Below, one piece after another: positions 52,701 through 55,193 of a stretch of 64,000 nt of DNA (position 1 is the stretch's first letter; each line of letters begins with the position of its first letter). A model generated the notes under the pieces. The model was not told the DNA's origin. It searched no databases and was given only the letters and a program-made list of their open reading frames with translations. The position numbers and the translations under genes were made by a program. The stretch covers positions 58,294-122,293 of the forward strand of contig DGAG01000008.1 of NCBI GenBank assembly GCA_002382325.1. The letters run 5' to 3'. The DNA is from Epsilonproteobacteria bacterium UBA4036. GTDB taxonomy: Bacteria; Campylobacterota; Campylobacteria; Campylobacterales; Arcobacteraceae.

Positions 52701-52733
52701 AGTTGTTTGTGATTGTTGAATCTCTTTTGGCAT
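25740..52733 (-). CDS. Giant RTX surface protein / adhesin, 8,997 residues (type I secretion substrate)
   Basis: This uninterrupted 27-kb frame encodes a protein of roughly 0.9 MDa. Residues 1-125 form a beta-rich module (VRPGDEIEYELDG, GGDIVVTLPNGGLFTFVS) like the prefix domains of BapA/SiiE-type adhesins. Residues 130-166 are a likely coiled coil. Residues 220-460 hold a globular region. About 70 RTX modules of roughly 105 residues follow (466-7820). Each has a calcium-binding beta-roll (GGxGNDTLxG units), a strand block VDYSxxxxGVxVDL and a linker LxNIENIIG. Residues 7995-8756 are repeats of another type (GVVTAxxxADTAxNLNxxL, SDLNALxxKTS). The last 240 residues return to beta-roll-like sequence and end DFTLTIAAV, a plausible uncleaved type I signal. 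No Cys is apparent, and no N-terminal signal peptide. The start ATG has AAAGG upstream. A role in adhesion or as a surface layer is inferred. Confidence 0.93.
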   Translation of the reverse strand: MPKEIQQSQTTEVLMETKDILSYQNKKVLVKKAPQKGQNVAVYVRPGDEIEYELDGINIESLEYRLVGGDIVVTLPNGGLFTFVSMALMGYSDNPPGFSGVGGQKFSLGQVLSQVEEVNDLPLNSLPVEADIQREDKVKKIVEDIEETMEKVSQMIVQQEQTEQDQSKSEMESSFDFAQPPVEIPEVVENQFTSDESSSPIVTPGDDAKVEGVLPTLTFDINVEHIKAVDEFIGDGMARTLHVTGGGGTLYANDYPNNPALSELQKQTNAEDIDFSTVNRALAHQSVIKVDNETFFGDDFTSRLIKLSPSQPAGFGITTIQISGIPGIASIVGGTSSGGGVWTLSQADDITQGFTVNPNNGEINFAIKYNTNLGQVYTFGMKVEAQSEWSIDNVPDHLKADAEQPELTSITFDKTYGMNIKEVDPDAPLSYRYSQVDDFKDGFVLATNLNDNIIRTGNIDTTVIGGVTQDTIFAQSGEDTLYGNEGDDTIAPGQGNDTIDGGSGSDTVSYSNLAVSNAGAGVEVDLSLGVAKSTLATGGLETDTLHSIENIIGSDFRDTLTGSNDVNIIHGGAGNDTIDGKNGNDFLYGNAGNDLIKSGLGNNSIDGGSGVNTVDYSQVTDTNGVKVAFLSDTARANGETWGEGTTTNTTDRLENIQNVIGSAYNDTFSGADNTNNSFDGGSAGSDLVDYSSYTNNAVVVNLNEGRAIGQGTDALTSIEAIKGTDIFAFGDTLIASSTQDNTLYGMAGDDVLKAVGGTNSLYGGSGADTVYSGTGDDILDGGLGNDTASYEDITTGGVTVYLGKDNTAQDTINAGNDTLNDIENLIGTVFNDTLGASLTGVNTLNGLGGNDTADYSVLTKATTDEGVVANLLNGTASKGLSIDDTLLSIENLIGTNGKDTLIGNNSNNTLDGGTGNDLFIAHEGNNSIIGGDGVDTIDYSQSLKAIVAENIDTTGTILRGTGAAQNSDELSSVEKIIGSSYKDVIKADASSIVEFEFHGGSGNDTLQGGLGNDNLYGDSGDDYFYASGGSDYVDGGSDGEITGDTIDFSQINAKIELTLGESGNESKVLEGDAKTQTHTIINIENITGSLDHENTLRGNSQNNTLIGGNENDTLSGGNAGTNYLEGGLGVNTVDYSAISVLPTAQNLGITLNLNNSALQEVFTNSNGIIVRETLNNIQNVIGSSYKDVIRAKDGEDNVLNGGLGDDTFIASRGNDEFIGHENSIDVVDYTYAKDALGNTIDLVVNINDGVQLIHADYGTHTFSNINGLIGSDGNDILIGNNGQNTLIGGKGNDTLLGFGGSDYLDGGEGINTTSFAFTAVGVSVDLNNTEVQDTNAGTITIKNIQNVIGGAGNDILKGNSLNNTLSGGFGADTLYGSSGYNVLNGGLNGYEVDISGAFNAGTTYSFTLNGQIISASAANKDDLLKALENAFNQNTTLSADSTIVNNGTKLFVETSHTLTPTNMTADYKTFIDVADYSHVSSSNGVTIDFVTPFDLSGQAYQVTDNANGGRDRLENIEKIITTKNSDTVRLANDRNASDKLIVELGGGNDTIYANSGKNIIYTSRANESLDSTVADFSIYNNIVYSGVGSDTVIGSSGNDTFFVSSNDTLGGALEDSFDGTSGGVNSLNYSQILDGDNNSTTGGIDVTLNGNTQMTIELKNDAGDTTIHTMKFQNVSHLVGTANNDTITGDSRDNVLDGAAGDDTIFGFSGTNTLLGGAGNDQITGGSGVDIINGGSGNDTIFSSAGNDSLDGGIGQNTLSFAQRDGVGVFVDLNISTASIDTNGGVNYNEEDRVSKIQEIIGNNSDNTLYGNSSDNVLDGGSGGRNSLYGAGGNNTLRGGGGVDIAYYAPSATSIEVNMNGDVDGFHVTTSGTTGKDKLINIDEIHGSNYKDKFTGDSTTTGYIFRGGLNDDTFYSSEGVNVHDGGADNDLFIITSKDHGQDSLVGGSGSDTVDFSGVTDLVTPTSGLIVTLNGNEEVISTLNGIASHKLQGIENIIGTQHNDTIRGDANNNVLEGNGGDDYFIGSGGFDVIKGSIASQNVLSYENLTVADEGIVVDLTANDYQVSSDGKGSKDKIENIDTIIGSVNADVFRGKDGEGNTFIGGEGNDWFYASKGDDFYTGHANSIDTVDYSYIKANDGTNIDLDLDINDSTKVITGVGTHTFKDINGLVGGDGNDTLRGNSGANTLIGGGGDDTLLGYGGKDYIDGGAYSNGNFVSFAYTSQNITLDLSNTDEQQYTTNNDDLLTIKNIQNITGGAGNDNIKGNNFSNILNGGYGADTLTGGAGNNTLNGGQNGFELDITYANGTTYSIELNGVTFTYTAQAGDTKQKVLNALETAFNQSTPTLAHSSIVNHNGKLFLETSHTPNLTNITSDTKTFIDVADYSSVTLNSGIKVDLTNTANATYEVFDNGFGGKDKLENIEEIWGSSFGDVFVAGSGNDTIYGQGGDDLFISSATSGENYFFGGTKNVASNDSGTISYSAYDHNGTLIGGITSSDYYIIGDLNSGSITVHQSSDNALIKSDYIDGIKNITGSAGNDTLTGKDDISSVVKGGVGNDTFYMSTGALQGDGSVIGDRIYGDSGDDTFIFKAPDGTAVDQLLEYGKGTQIDGGSDTNLVDYSDFSEKINLRLTDNSFGVVKIGVADENHHYLKNIQNITGTALDDTIEGNSNDNVLNGNGGNNTISFENAQTGVKANIGSEFIVNGVSASIDGTYEAQNATGSRTVTVGATTTTYTIGDDTITNFQNIIGSSFDDILIGSDDKNIVNSTGGNNFIYTASGNDSIYGGTGNDTIAAGSGDNLIDGGTGINTVSFFDADHVIANLRGGAGYGTATTTYGSDTYNGNQLYNITNLIGSSGNDTLQGNSGNNTIDGGGGTSNTVSFSDALNGVEVDLRIVGQQDTKDGLDTLINIQNIIGSNNADTLIGNNNNNSITAGAGNDTLRGIAGVNELYGGADDDMFYAGTSQDLIHGGTGVDTINYSEVTSSGVEVDMGNSTTYQTVYGTTQHQLIDVENIIGTSQDDTFRTHFTVSNRFVGGGENSNGDTLDYSNMNISGNAVQNFVRVDLNDNSGAIYQANELKATDTIINIRNITGTAGNDTIKGTATSNTLLGGAGADTLVGRGGSNYLDGGTSGTDIDVVDYSLAGSGIVVDMRKATEQVATNGFGGIDTLVNIEEILGSEFNDEFISGSANDTFKGLGGDDTFKASYDDGNNTFYGGTTDEVNGDTVSYELIDDANYKVVGTIGNGQTLQVFNASNVLQKSDTIYDIENLTGSAGNDTLTGNNSKNTLQGGAGDDTLVSFGSTGNVLDGGTHNSVASGGDWASYTLRDAKVVVNLSAVDVNDFSTATIGVNQDYLKDIENIKGTIQSDTLAGNSLDNTLHAHQGTNDTLIGSSGNDYLVGSSDGQTVFKAGVVSTTAGDFSLSSGDDGSNTYEGFGSDNLLDYSAYDSTRTIEVNLHSSNTVTKKLNATNFGTDTISGISNITGGAGADTIIGSSAQNNSLKGGQGDDTISGGGGQNYLDGGAGLGDYVSYAYLESGKHVTVDLQASTANVDVNNFDELHGFENVIGSSGADTLKGNNSDNILIGGNSNDTFFAQGGVNTIYGGTVSVAGDGSLIANALTGGEINTISYEDETQDVIVDMSQNLSGLNDTGTISTTSRATLYGVQNAIGGTGDDIFKTNTTVSNSFDGNDGTDTVDYSNLTATQNINVTLNGSTLATVSITNASNDTIKNIENVTGGAGDDSIVGDTNDNILIGAAGNDTLRGTSGNNELYGGANNDMIYSGVGNDLIDGGDDIDTVNYSEAVAAVNVDLGIETAQNVGGGMGIDTLKDIENIIGSNFDDTFKSHFSRDNHFDGNGYDDKGDTVDYSQLSVDDATQDFVRVDLDNDGEIYINGSLSATDTYTHIQNIIGSDGNDSIYGDSAANTLSGGAGDDTLMGRGGKDYLDGGTGNNTVSYEYATTNVEVDFKIGLGYVNASDQDTLVSIQNAIGGSGNDIFKMASGATANTIDGNSASGNLVSYEYYTNGVSVDLGAVGAQEVVTGDFDTLQNIQSIKGGEGNDVFKTNFTVANQFDGNSGNNTMDYSNATSAQNITVTLDGANFRDVTITTAQTDRIKNIQNFFGGDGADNITGDGNSNILRGGAGNDNISGVAGLNELYGEAGDDIITGGTGNDFIDGGANDDIIYATAGDNTIYGGDGSDTIFSGSGNDTIYGGYVDGSDVHQDNSVQDWANYQNAFTFIEANLNSTIVDANIAAGATGYAKGTSTGTDSFFGIENLKGSNYADIITLNDTVANTIVSGSGNDIIKVDTNAYTGGNTIEGALSVGANSSSDTVDYSALSDNTNNISVDLNVVNGNNQSMVNFSDNTIVSDLLQNIENITGTAGNDTLIGKSATNNTLIGGAGSDFLMGRSGNNYLDGGNGSSGNYVSYEYVGSSNSVVVDLTNQTANVVGSGYSDTIRNIQNAIGGAGNDTLTGSGEANILVGGNGADKFVMMGELSDTVYAGSITFDGNGDIDTHTDSNTQDTIDYSAYNNQTIINLTAQTAQVDLLNNDFASGSKNDTFYGIDNVIGTAQADTITSGSGVNTIHAGSGTDTIYAGSGADTIYAQGGDDIINMLSVANAASNLVDGGDGFDTVSYDGLAERVVINMQGVTDVAVQVGDTTNHHTITSIENIIGTAHNDTITGSDGVNTFVGLDGVDSIYAIAGNNLIYGGTQERNSASTDVNLLVGGTGNDTIFGAAGADDLSGGLGNDTLYAGAGNDIIKGGNGEDTLYGEAGNDTFVFEAADNMTNFVYGGNETHDNGTLDMVDYRLAIKGMTIDLSGKEGIQASDETMYDTNVIGTYDDNGFAYSADQGFNLLYGIEQVRGSDLESDTIKGSISNNSIWGHGGDDTLYGVAGDNFLNGGADDDLVFAGLGADVMVGDSGNDMFKTYYDASGANDALKFGGDNSIYGGTWDGTTATASGSDTVDYSAITDSNYSVFVDLAAEGQIVTVRENSDLSTAIKTDSVYHINNAIGTSGDDTFRGNANANNLNGFAGNNTALYTYTALIAGINANLQAGTVTKTVASGSVTDTLSNIQNLVGSEFDDSFVSRIDEDNIIDGGLNTNENNGDTLDYSTNGAAKIVLNLDTTHTSNADNPVVWNDGDGYANVNIYNASGVKIATDKIAHIENIKGSAGADTIYGNGENNTIFGMGGNDTIYGIDGQNYLDGGAGNDLIYSGLGADELLGGTGNDTFRANSAVHFTGDVIDGGNETDGVNTTGRGSDTVDYSLIDTTGFIRGVHVALTEETSTTVTINEDGSGTGLHAHTIVNIENIIGTSHNDSIVGDGGNNTLIGEAGVDIIKGTAGNNVIYGDKINATEVDDTSSNDEIYAGTGNDTIFAGAGLDTVYTNSGNDTVYGGLNDDTIYGGKGDINYIYGGSNTLEQGNDTVSYELVTSSVTVRLNNALAQNKSIGFAQSVGNSDQLFNIHNVIGTAYADDIIGSNQANIIHGGLGNDIINGLGGNNSLYGQDGDDSIISGSGDNYIDGGINGSDTVDYSYLTGLNFQDDDVALGVANAFDFTTAYAFDDIYFSGIKVDISDENAQRIHTNYGSDILISIENIIGSSRDDYIVGNSSANYLSGAAGNDYFVLKGGVDTVLGGTGENSVQFSDDARIAGIEVDLGKNQTLGSENTYRVTTDGFGNAKYLDGIQNIVGTAFSDTIFGNNEKNKLIAGAGDDTLRGGLGSNYLDGGTHTDLNAGGGDWAYFDNIAGYGTHITLTGGFMSGAQINTDNNVLVSIEHIKATGQNDIIYTDSVHNTILTLGGNDVIYASQGGDYIDGDEGIDLLDFTVVNIAVDSVAPYSGIKVNLNDTNSQTVHDYYGDMTILGIENIKGSNQDDFIQGSGQNNTLYGYDGDDVLYGISANNILVGGDGSDTFRGGVGDNIIYGESYTTIGAVGSESDTASRDLIDFSNSGVAVTLNLSTTEDIDYLNESILSLDAQTSIGYGKNTIYNVEDALGGSGADTLIGSSVKNIIDGGSGADIIFGFGGSGNILIGGSGNDTLLGLLGGDELYGGTVTYNAARDGIDAHANSGSDWVDYSYINDSKAVNIDLSQDKAEQIGAVANFDTLNDIENAKGTKNADTLKGDDDFNVINSLFGYKGDDSFIVSKGSDYIDGGDGFNTVDYSSVDIAGDGNRVVVDLGLSKALDNGYHEDPLGANTVVEDDLINIQKVIGTGANDTIYGNSYANVLIGGQGNDTLDGREGNDTLYGIANDNKLYGGDNNDTVYGGTGNDTLDGGAGDDILDGRARDINGNLVNTTDGDNTYIGGTGNDTLWGGNGIDTLYYASSESGITVTLKPDGEDSTIVSSTDGTDTLKTHFERIIATNYKDEIDLSDARGDNTVLTYGGNDTLTASVNYDDLIYGGDGNDLIYANGGDNTYYGGNATVDGNGNIAGATASGTDTISYINASNSVNVDLSANEASDNGFGGADALYDIANVTGSNHNDVLQGDNSINVIRAQEGDDWIIATLGNDAIYGGNHTVVGNTQGSGLAIEGGGDWLSFAGINNGLDATMSANAITFGGYTPNIVEIENLFGTNHADTLRGDSSNNTLHGNQDNDVIYGTAGSNFLIGGQGNDTLHGGTGVDQYDGGDFEIVTADGTNYYAGSATHGNNTISFYYATNSVDIDLSYDNGDGTTGRVNDDGYGNIETYIRNIHNITGTLNYDDILKGNSDDNIIHGYGGHDEIHGIGGENTLYGGTGNDTIYTASSKTGAQRGDVAFGGQGIDTFVGSFNDAFLIGGDEAFEDLEGDWIDYSSLTLGANPYGINVNLEQVTTFTDVDGDRAYLNGDYSQVFRLDSNGDIIANEFDYIMQIEHIQGTDATDLLMGKHGENNSILAGDGDDTIFLSSGINHIDGEGYADIGNWLSLENMSGAISNFDLANNNAGDSKVYNIQNVIDFDGNRNQTVWGSNSDNIFVMYAGNDHVLSRNGNNIIDLGDGNDTASINYGSDTIIGGSGQDSIDLVNNLGANQSSIIILNDIAAADFNNLATGFSSLSLSNQNSTIVSIDLGDINGLSLTGSHNFYSITDGRGQTDYLYQEGANPDIEIFRLTHYADVLVGSNNSDTIYGNNGADTLWGMQGDDSIYGGAGNDIIFGVQGNNRLEGDSGNDLIFGGTGNDVIRGDDGNDTLYGKVGNNNIDGGANDDIIYAGTGTDIIDGGADNDTLRFDGGTQRVVVNLGSDALSYDATTINANRFINSWLNGGSEQTGTVTDIENIDGTQYNDTMRGNSERNIIKTGEGDDYIFASLGNDEIHGDGNTSGHGDWVNFSLIKTVDGVNVDILTQDNANFRHDNAGTITDYNQTLFGIENIIGTAQDDHIKGSDGATNTLMGGAGADEIYGVGGENQLYGDAGNDTIYSGTGNDYINGGANNNTVDYTDRHNASNVRVNLSNSSQTHNSGTATATMTGATSGMTDTLVDIHNVNTGGGYDTVWGSNGTNIINTGAGNDVIYGMGGENTIYAGSAADTIYGGSGVDSIYGEDGNDIIIASAGTDIIDGGADLDVVDYSSSSTGITVTLLDNGATTNVNHNITGAYTDTLTNIEGIIGSLTQANNLTGNNMNNSLVGGNQTDIIKGVSGDNYLNGGAGADTIYAGTGNDSIIGGSLDENWLYYTEVGGADVNVNLRSEIATYGTSSDTIVQIKHLQMGNGTNSVEGNAYANSFIGGSAEDTLSYSGAAGSITLNVTANGEGTSSGDGNDVFENFEHYILSNNADTIHLDVVHDGSIINGGANSDTADYTNVATALTVTVNNGNTSATITNGGHTNTLQNIEKIIGGAGDDIFTVSNVTGIETLDGGGGTNTLNLSGNLDLSSVTLLNFDEIAVANGETLTLNAKELSDKTMTITLNGTGSLVIISDSSSHDFSNITINKTGTANGVVTLDVNINKDISGTNINGIVDIFDINASNTLTLSYSQFDGNEGSGAGTLKLSNTTLTGTQIQSINDNSTNAIDLSSVTTVSAATISEMLEVVENTGANFTTAPNYTVNISDTASASDINKVLADTTGVVTADVSADTAENLNTQLTQATATDALTLTVSNDTGATQATDLTNLDAKTSQTIDATAVTSVIGTGTQVAAIASADITMKADYTATLTGTSSASDINIVASDTTGVVTASATGTADSLNTALNDASLTGNDALTLTITGANANATDLNALDSKTSEDVIVDASKVTGTYAQIETVYITNANNFTNLGNEQVEISGTITTTQSDTIADLTSGIVTATLNQGTATDLNNALNDSGGQVNAYTITVNGGTAVASDLVALASKTSIAINADTHISTLTGSAADIKTVLESNEINTSANVNITITGTMPATLEELKAINDATSGDITLNAQSISQNYSGSVSLIKDAFAGTITEHNGTIELTDSSVSTNDVNFAAQKTTGALTATIATGAVSATLSAITDVNASDVITFTTNESSVDASDLVDLNAKIDNFTTTSINTITEAYDTASLTTEINDALAIVSNANVTITGGSISATDANTMANATNGVVTAIITADTASNLNTHLANATSSDALSLTITATDTAASDLNALVNKTSEAINAQAITKLTGDANAIKTALASSNITTVSNNSLATEVSGTVSIADANTIYNDSATGVVTAIIETQSASQLATLAGSGNAYTITVSATDSTASDLLSIKDKTTIEVDANNVTKITGTAAELETLRTAITNDELNIASNVSIDVTGTTLDAQDLNDINDMTTGTVTVTEMTEIEGTVSQINTLYQNDAGFNDLTGMDVTLTQAGNFTQSDFNQISNGDIATLNFTHGDDSISFTDQTSFDTWASKFNDIDFGSSNDDSVSFNNAVNGELDFSNITELEKVNLSGNADNVTLTPNTGNSDTVFVDGGASDDSFTLDFSNISRFEIDGGAGTDGVILSGNNHAMNDADFSQLSNIETLNFSGDSNTINLDAQTINAWLSGSGSTEFTISGSSDDTLNILTNNTDYKWSTDESNWSTDNISGATTDTYYISTDGNDTTDFTLTIAAV
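26465..28750 (-). repeat. C-terminal non-RTX repeat block (about eight copies of 40-110 residues)
   Basis: Within the giant gene, residues about 7995-8756 consist of repeats unlike RTX. Full units contain TTGVVTAxxxADTAxNLNTxL, then DALTLTIT, then ASDLNALxxKTSxxIxA and xLTGxAxxIKTAL. Six copies are near full length; at least two, near residues 8350 and 8720, are shortened. They are rich in Ala, Thr, Asp and Asn with almost no Gly-Asp calcium motifs. I do not recognise the family. Confidence 0.75.
45463..46462 (-). repeat. Segmental duplication inside the giant gene, copy B
   Basis: About 1 kb from RGKDGEGNTFIGG to KLENIEEI repeats the module order and much of the sequence of copy A at 48176-49170. 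Both include FxNINGLxG-type linkers (KDINGLVG here), a TIKNIQN linker, and an unusual non-RTX insert with TTYSIELNG, LNALETAFNQ and KLFLETSHT. The distance between copies is about 2.7 kb. Confidence 0.7.
48176..49170 (-). repeat. Segmental duplication inside the giant gene, copy A
   Basis: This matches copy B at 45463-46462. It runs from RAKDGEDNVLNGG to RLENIEKI and includes NINGLIG, TIKNIQN, and the insert TTYSFTLNG, LKALENAFNQ and KLFVETSHT. The insert of about 90 residues contains no Gly-Asp repeats and occurs only in these two places. Confidence 0.7.
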
Positions 52734-52753
52734 ATCGTTACCTTTTGTGGTAT

Positions 52754-52776
52754 TTTATAGATATATGTTAACATAT
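52754..52776 (-). promoter_or_regulatory. Putative promoter of the giant RTX gene with a 14-bp palindrome
   Basis: On the minus strand a TATAAA (52754-52759) lies about 20 bases before the ATG. Just upstream, 4 bases away, is the perfect palindrome ATATGTTAACATAT (52763-52776), in the spacer/-35 region where a dimeric regulator could bind. The 89-base gap from the FkbM gene holds no clear terminator, so read-through from the upstream genes is also possible. Confidence 0.45.
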
Positions 52777-52822
52777 TTTGCAGCAAAAACTGATTAAAAA
52801 GATACAATTCCTATTTAGTGAC

Positions 52823-53641
52823 TTATTTTAATGAGGGATGTTGTTTTGAAGAGGTAACTTCAATAAGATTGCATACTTCAATCTTAGAGTCGTTAGGAAT
52901 ACATAACATATTAATTGCAATAAAGTTTCCAATCAAATTGTTATTATTATTAAAATAGTTATTGTGATTAAACAAAGGAGGAAGATGCCAAAAAAGTTTG
53001 TAATTAAGTTCCCATAAATATTCAATAAGAAATTGAGATTTTTCAACTCTGTCATTTTCTACATAAATAATTGGATTGGTCTTTGAAATAATATTTCTGG
53101 CTCCTTTAAGAACTTCAAGTTCCATACCTTCTACATCAATTTTTAATAATTTTAATCTATTGAGATTTAAAAAAGAATCTAAAGAAATCAAGGGAATTTT
53201 AGCTCCCAAACTCTTATGATTTAAAGTAACTCCTCCAAAATTATTTTTTGTCGCATAATCAACTTCAGGTATAAAAATCTCTCCTGCTTGTTCACCCAAT
53301 GCGTATTCATAAGCATAGGCATTAGTAATTGAATTAAGTGCCAAATTAGCGCATAATGTTTGAAAGATTATTCGTTGAGGCTCAAAGGCATATATCTTGC
53401 CAGAGGCTCCAATAAGTTGAGACAAAGCAACTGTATGCACACCAATATTTGCACCAACTTCAACTACAATGTCCCCTTTTTTGCATATTTGTGAAAAAAG
53501 TTCAACTTCACCATTACAATATTCGCCATACCATTGTATGGATTTGCCAATATACATATCATTGGTATTATACAAACAATACCCATACCTAAATTTTTTA
53601 AGTTGATTAAACCCATTTCCCTCAAGTAAAGGAGTATTCAT
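52823..53641 (-). CDS. FkbM family SAM-dependent methyltransferase
   Basis: This 272-residue protein has the FkbM methyltransferase core. The SAM-binding motif is DIVVEVGANIGVHTVALSQL (about residues 56-75), followed by GKIYAFEPQ. LKLLKIDVEGMELEVLKGA (about 158-176) is the diagnostic central motif. The family methylates hydroxyl groups, often on sugars or polyketides. No signal peptide is seen, so it is cytoplasmic. It lies 7 bases before the Sel1-repeat gene's stop and directly upstream of the giant RTX gene. A role in modifying a glycan attached to the surface protein is inference. A run of Asn near residue 230 is a small oddity. Confidence 0.85.
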   Translation of the reverse strand: MNTPLLEGNGFNQLKKFRYGYCLYNTNDMYIGKSIQWYGEYCNGEVELFSQICKKGDIVVEVGANIGVHTVALSQLIGASGKIYAFEPQRIIFQTLCANLALNSITNAYAYEYALGEQAGEIFIPEVDYATKNNFGGVTLNHKSLGAKIPLISLDSFLNLNRLKLLKIDVEGMELEVLKGARNIISKTNPIIYVENDRVEKSQFLIEYLWELNYKLFWHLPPLFNHNNYFNNNNNLIGNFIAINMLCIPNDSKIEVCNLIEVTSSKQHPSLK

Positions 53642-53647
53642 CGCCGT

Positions 53648-54592
53648 TTACTTTTTAATTTGCCGCTGTAAAAAAGTATTGGCAAATACATAGCCATTTT
53701 CTTTAGATTTTAGCATCCAAAAGAGTCCTTTTTCTTTATCTTGTTCTACCCCATATCCTTCATGATAAAACAGTCCAACATAGTATTGTGCTTTTCCATA
53801 ATCACTGGCTGCTGCTTCAAAATACCAAAAAAACGCTTCTTCGTAACTTTGTGTTACTAACTCTCCTGTTCTATAAAAATCTCCCAACTGCGTTTGAGCA
53901 AATTTGTTGCCTGCATTGGCAGACTCTTCAAGCCAATACAAGGTTTTATCATAATCCTTGCTTGTACCTTCCCCACTATAAAACATCAATGCCACATTAA
54001 ATTGTGCGACATCATTATTGGCTTGTGCGGCTTTTTCATACCAAAAAAAAGCTTTTTCTAAATCTTTTGCCGTTCCCATGCCAAAATAGTATAATCGCGC
54101 TAAATTATTTTGTGCTGGTACAAAATATTGATTGGCAGCTTTTTCATACAGTTCAAATGCTTTTTTTAATAACGCTTCATTAATTTCGAACTTCTCATAC
54201 ATCATGGCTAAATTGTATTGAGCAAGAGCATAGTTCAAATTAGCGGCTTCTTCATACAGCTTCATTGCTTCTTTTTTATTTTGTTTTAACCCCAAACCAT
54301 GTTCATAGAAATATGCCAAATTATTCAATGCTTTAGGGTCTTTTTCTTTGACAGCTTTTTCAAGCCAATAAGCACTTTGATAAATGTTTTTTTCAATGCC
54401 TAACCCATGTTGATACATCAAAGAAAGATTATATTGAGCATGAGCATTATCTTGTGAAGCCAACTCTTTAAAAATTTCGTAAGCTTCTTTATACTGTCTA
54501 TTTTGATAATACTCAACAGCTTTATCAAATTCATTTGAGAAAAGAGAAGAAAACATGATTAAAAATATTAAAATAACTCTATAACTCTTCAT
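53648..54592 (-). CDS. Secreted Sel1-repeat (SLR) protein
   Basis: This 314-residue protein begins with a signal peptide (about residues 1-19, YRVILIFLIMFSSLFS). The rest is about seven Sel1-like repeats, each about 36 residues, with units such as AQYNLSLMYQHGLGIEKN, ALNNLAYFYEHGLG and AQNNLARLYYFGMGT. Such repeats form alpha-helical solenoids that bind other proteins. Secretion predicts a periplasmic adaptor. The gene overlaps the lipoprotein gene by 14 bases and is followed 6 bases later by the FkbM gene, so it belongs to the run upstream of the giant RTX protein. The partner is unknown. Confidence 0.9.
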   Translation of the reverse strand: MKSYRVILIFLIMFSSLFSNEFDKAVEYYQNRQYKEAYEIFKELASQDNAHAQYNLSLMYQHGLGIEKNIYQSAYWLEKAVKEKDPKALNNLAYFYEHGLGLKQNKKEAMKLYEEAANLNYALAQYNLAMMYEKFEINEALLKKAFELYEKAANQYFVPAQNNLARLYYFGMGTAKDLEKAFFWYEKAAQANNDVAQFNVALMFYSGEGTSKDYDKTLYWLEESANAGNKFAQTQLGDFYRTGELVTQSYEEAFFWYFEAAASDYGKAQYYVGLFYHEGYGVEQDKEKGLFWMLKSKENGYVFANTFLQRQIKK

Positions 54593-55181
54593 AATATATC
54601 GTCTCCTCTGTGCTGCTTATATCTGTTTTAATCACACCTTTCTCAAACTCTGTTTTTATAACACAACCCGATAAATCTTTCATGGGTATTATTGATTTTT
54701 TGACCACAATTTCTTGCATATTCTTGGCAAAAGAATCATACGGCTTTGCTCTTTTGGTATATCTCTTCCCCTCTTGAACTATCTCATTTTGATCCCCTAA
54801 AAAGAAATTCAGCTTTTCCCAAAAGTGTTGATGTTCTATTTCAAATACATTGTGGTCAAGTATTTTATTGATACCTAAATTGGCTCTGATTTTAAGTGTA
54901 GCAAAAGTTCCGCACTCATTTTCTTCAACATTAAAAACAAAATCTTTATGTTGTAATGTATGAAATAACATACCAATTTGTGTCACTTCCAATCGATCAC
55001 GATACGAATCAATCACATACTTATCTTCTCCCTCAAGCAAAAAAACCCATTTCCCTGCTTGTAAAATTTCATCTTTGGTCAAAGCATCAAAGTAATTTTT
55101 AGTCTGAAACTCTTTCGTAGAGCAGCCAGTTAATATCATTAAAAGAAAACTTACACCCAAATATATTAAGAGTTTTTTCAT
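54579..55181 (-). CDS. Lipoprotein of unknown function in the RTX secretion run
   Basis: This 200-residue protein starts with a lipoprotein signal: KKLLIYLGVSFLLMILTGC, with the Cys near residue 20 as lipidation site. The mature part has no fold I recognise. Visible features are HNVFEIEHQHFWEKLNFFLG and two further cysteines (in ENECGTF and SGCVIK). I checked for the Cys-His-Asp pattern of LapG-type proteases and do not see the expected context. The ATG has AAGGAATAGA upstream and lies 12 bases after the LapD-like gene. It may be an outer-membrane-anchored accessory factor. Function is open. Confidence 0.8.
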   Translation of the reverse strand: MKKLLIYLGVSFLLMILTGCSTKEFQTKNYFDALTKDEILQAGKWVFLLEGEDKYVIDSYRDRLEVTQIGMLFHTLQHKDFVFNVEENECGTFATLKIRANLGINKILDHNVFEIEHQHFWEKLNFFLGDQNEIVQEGKRYTKRAKPYDSFAKNMQEIVVKKSIIPMKDLSGCVIKTEFEKGVIKTDISSTEETIYYEEL

Positions 55182-55193
55182 TCTATTCCTTCA

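Noticed and set aside
54579..55181. Lipoprotein as a LapG-type cysteine protease
   Set aside because: It has a lipobox and none of the expected transglutaminase-like Cys, His and Asp motif contexts, so I left it unassigned.
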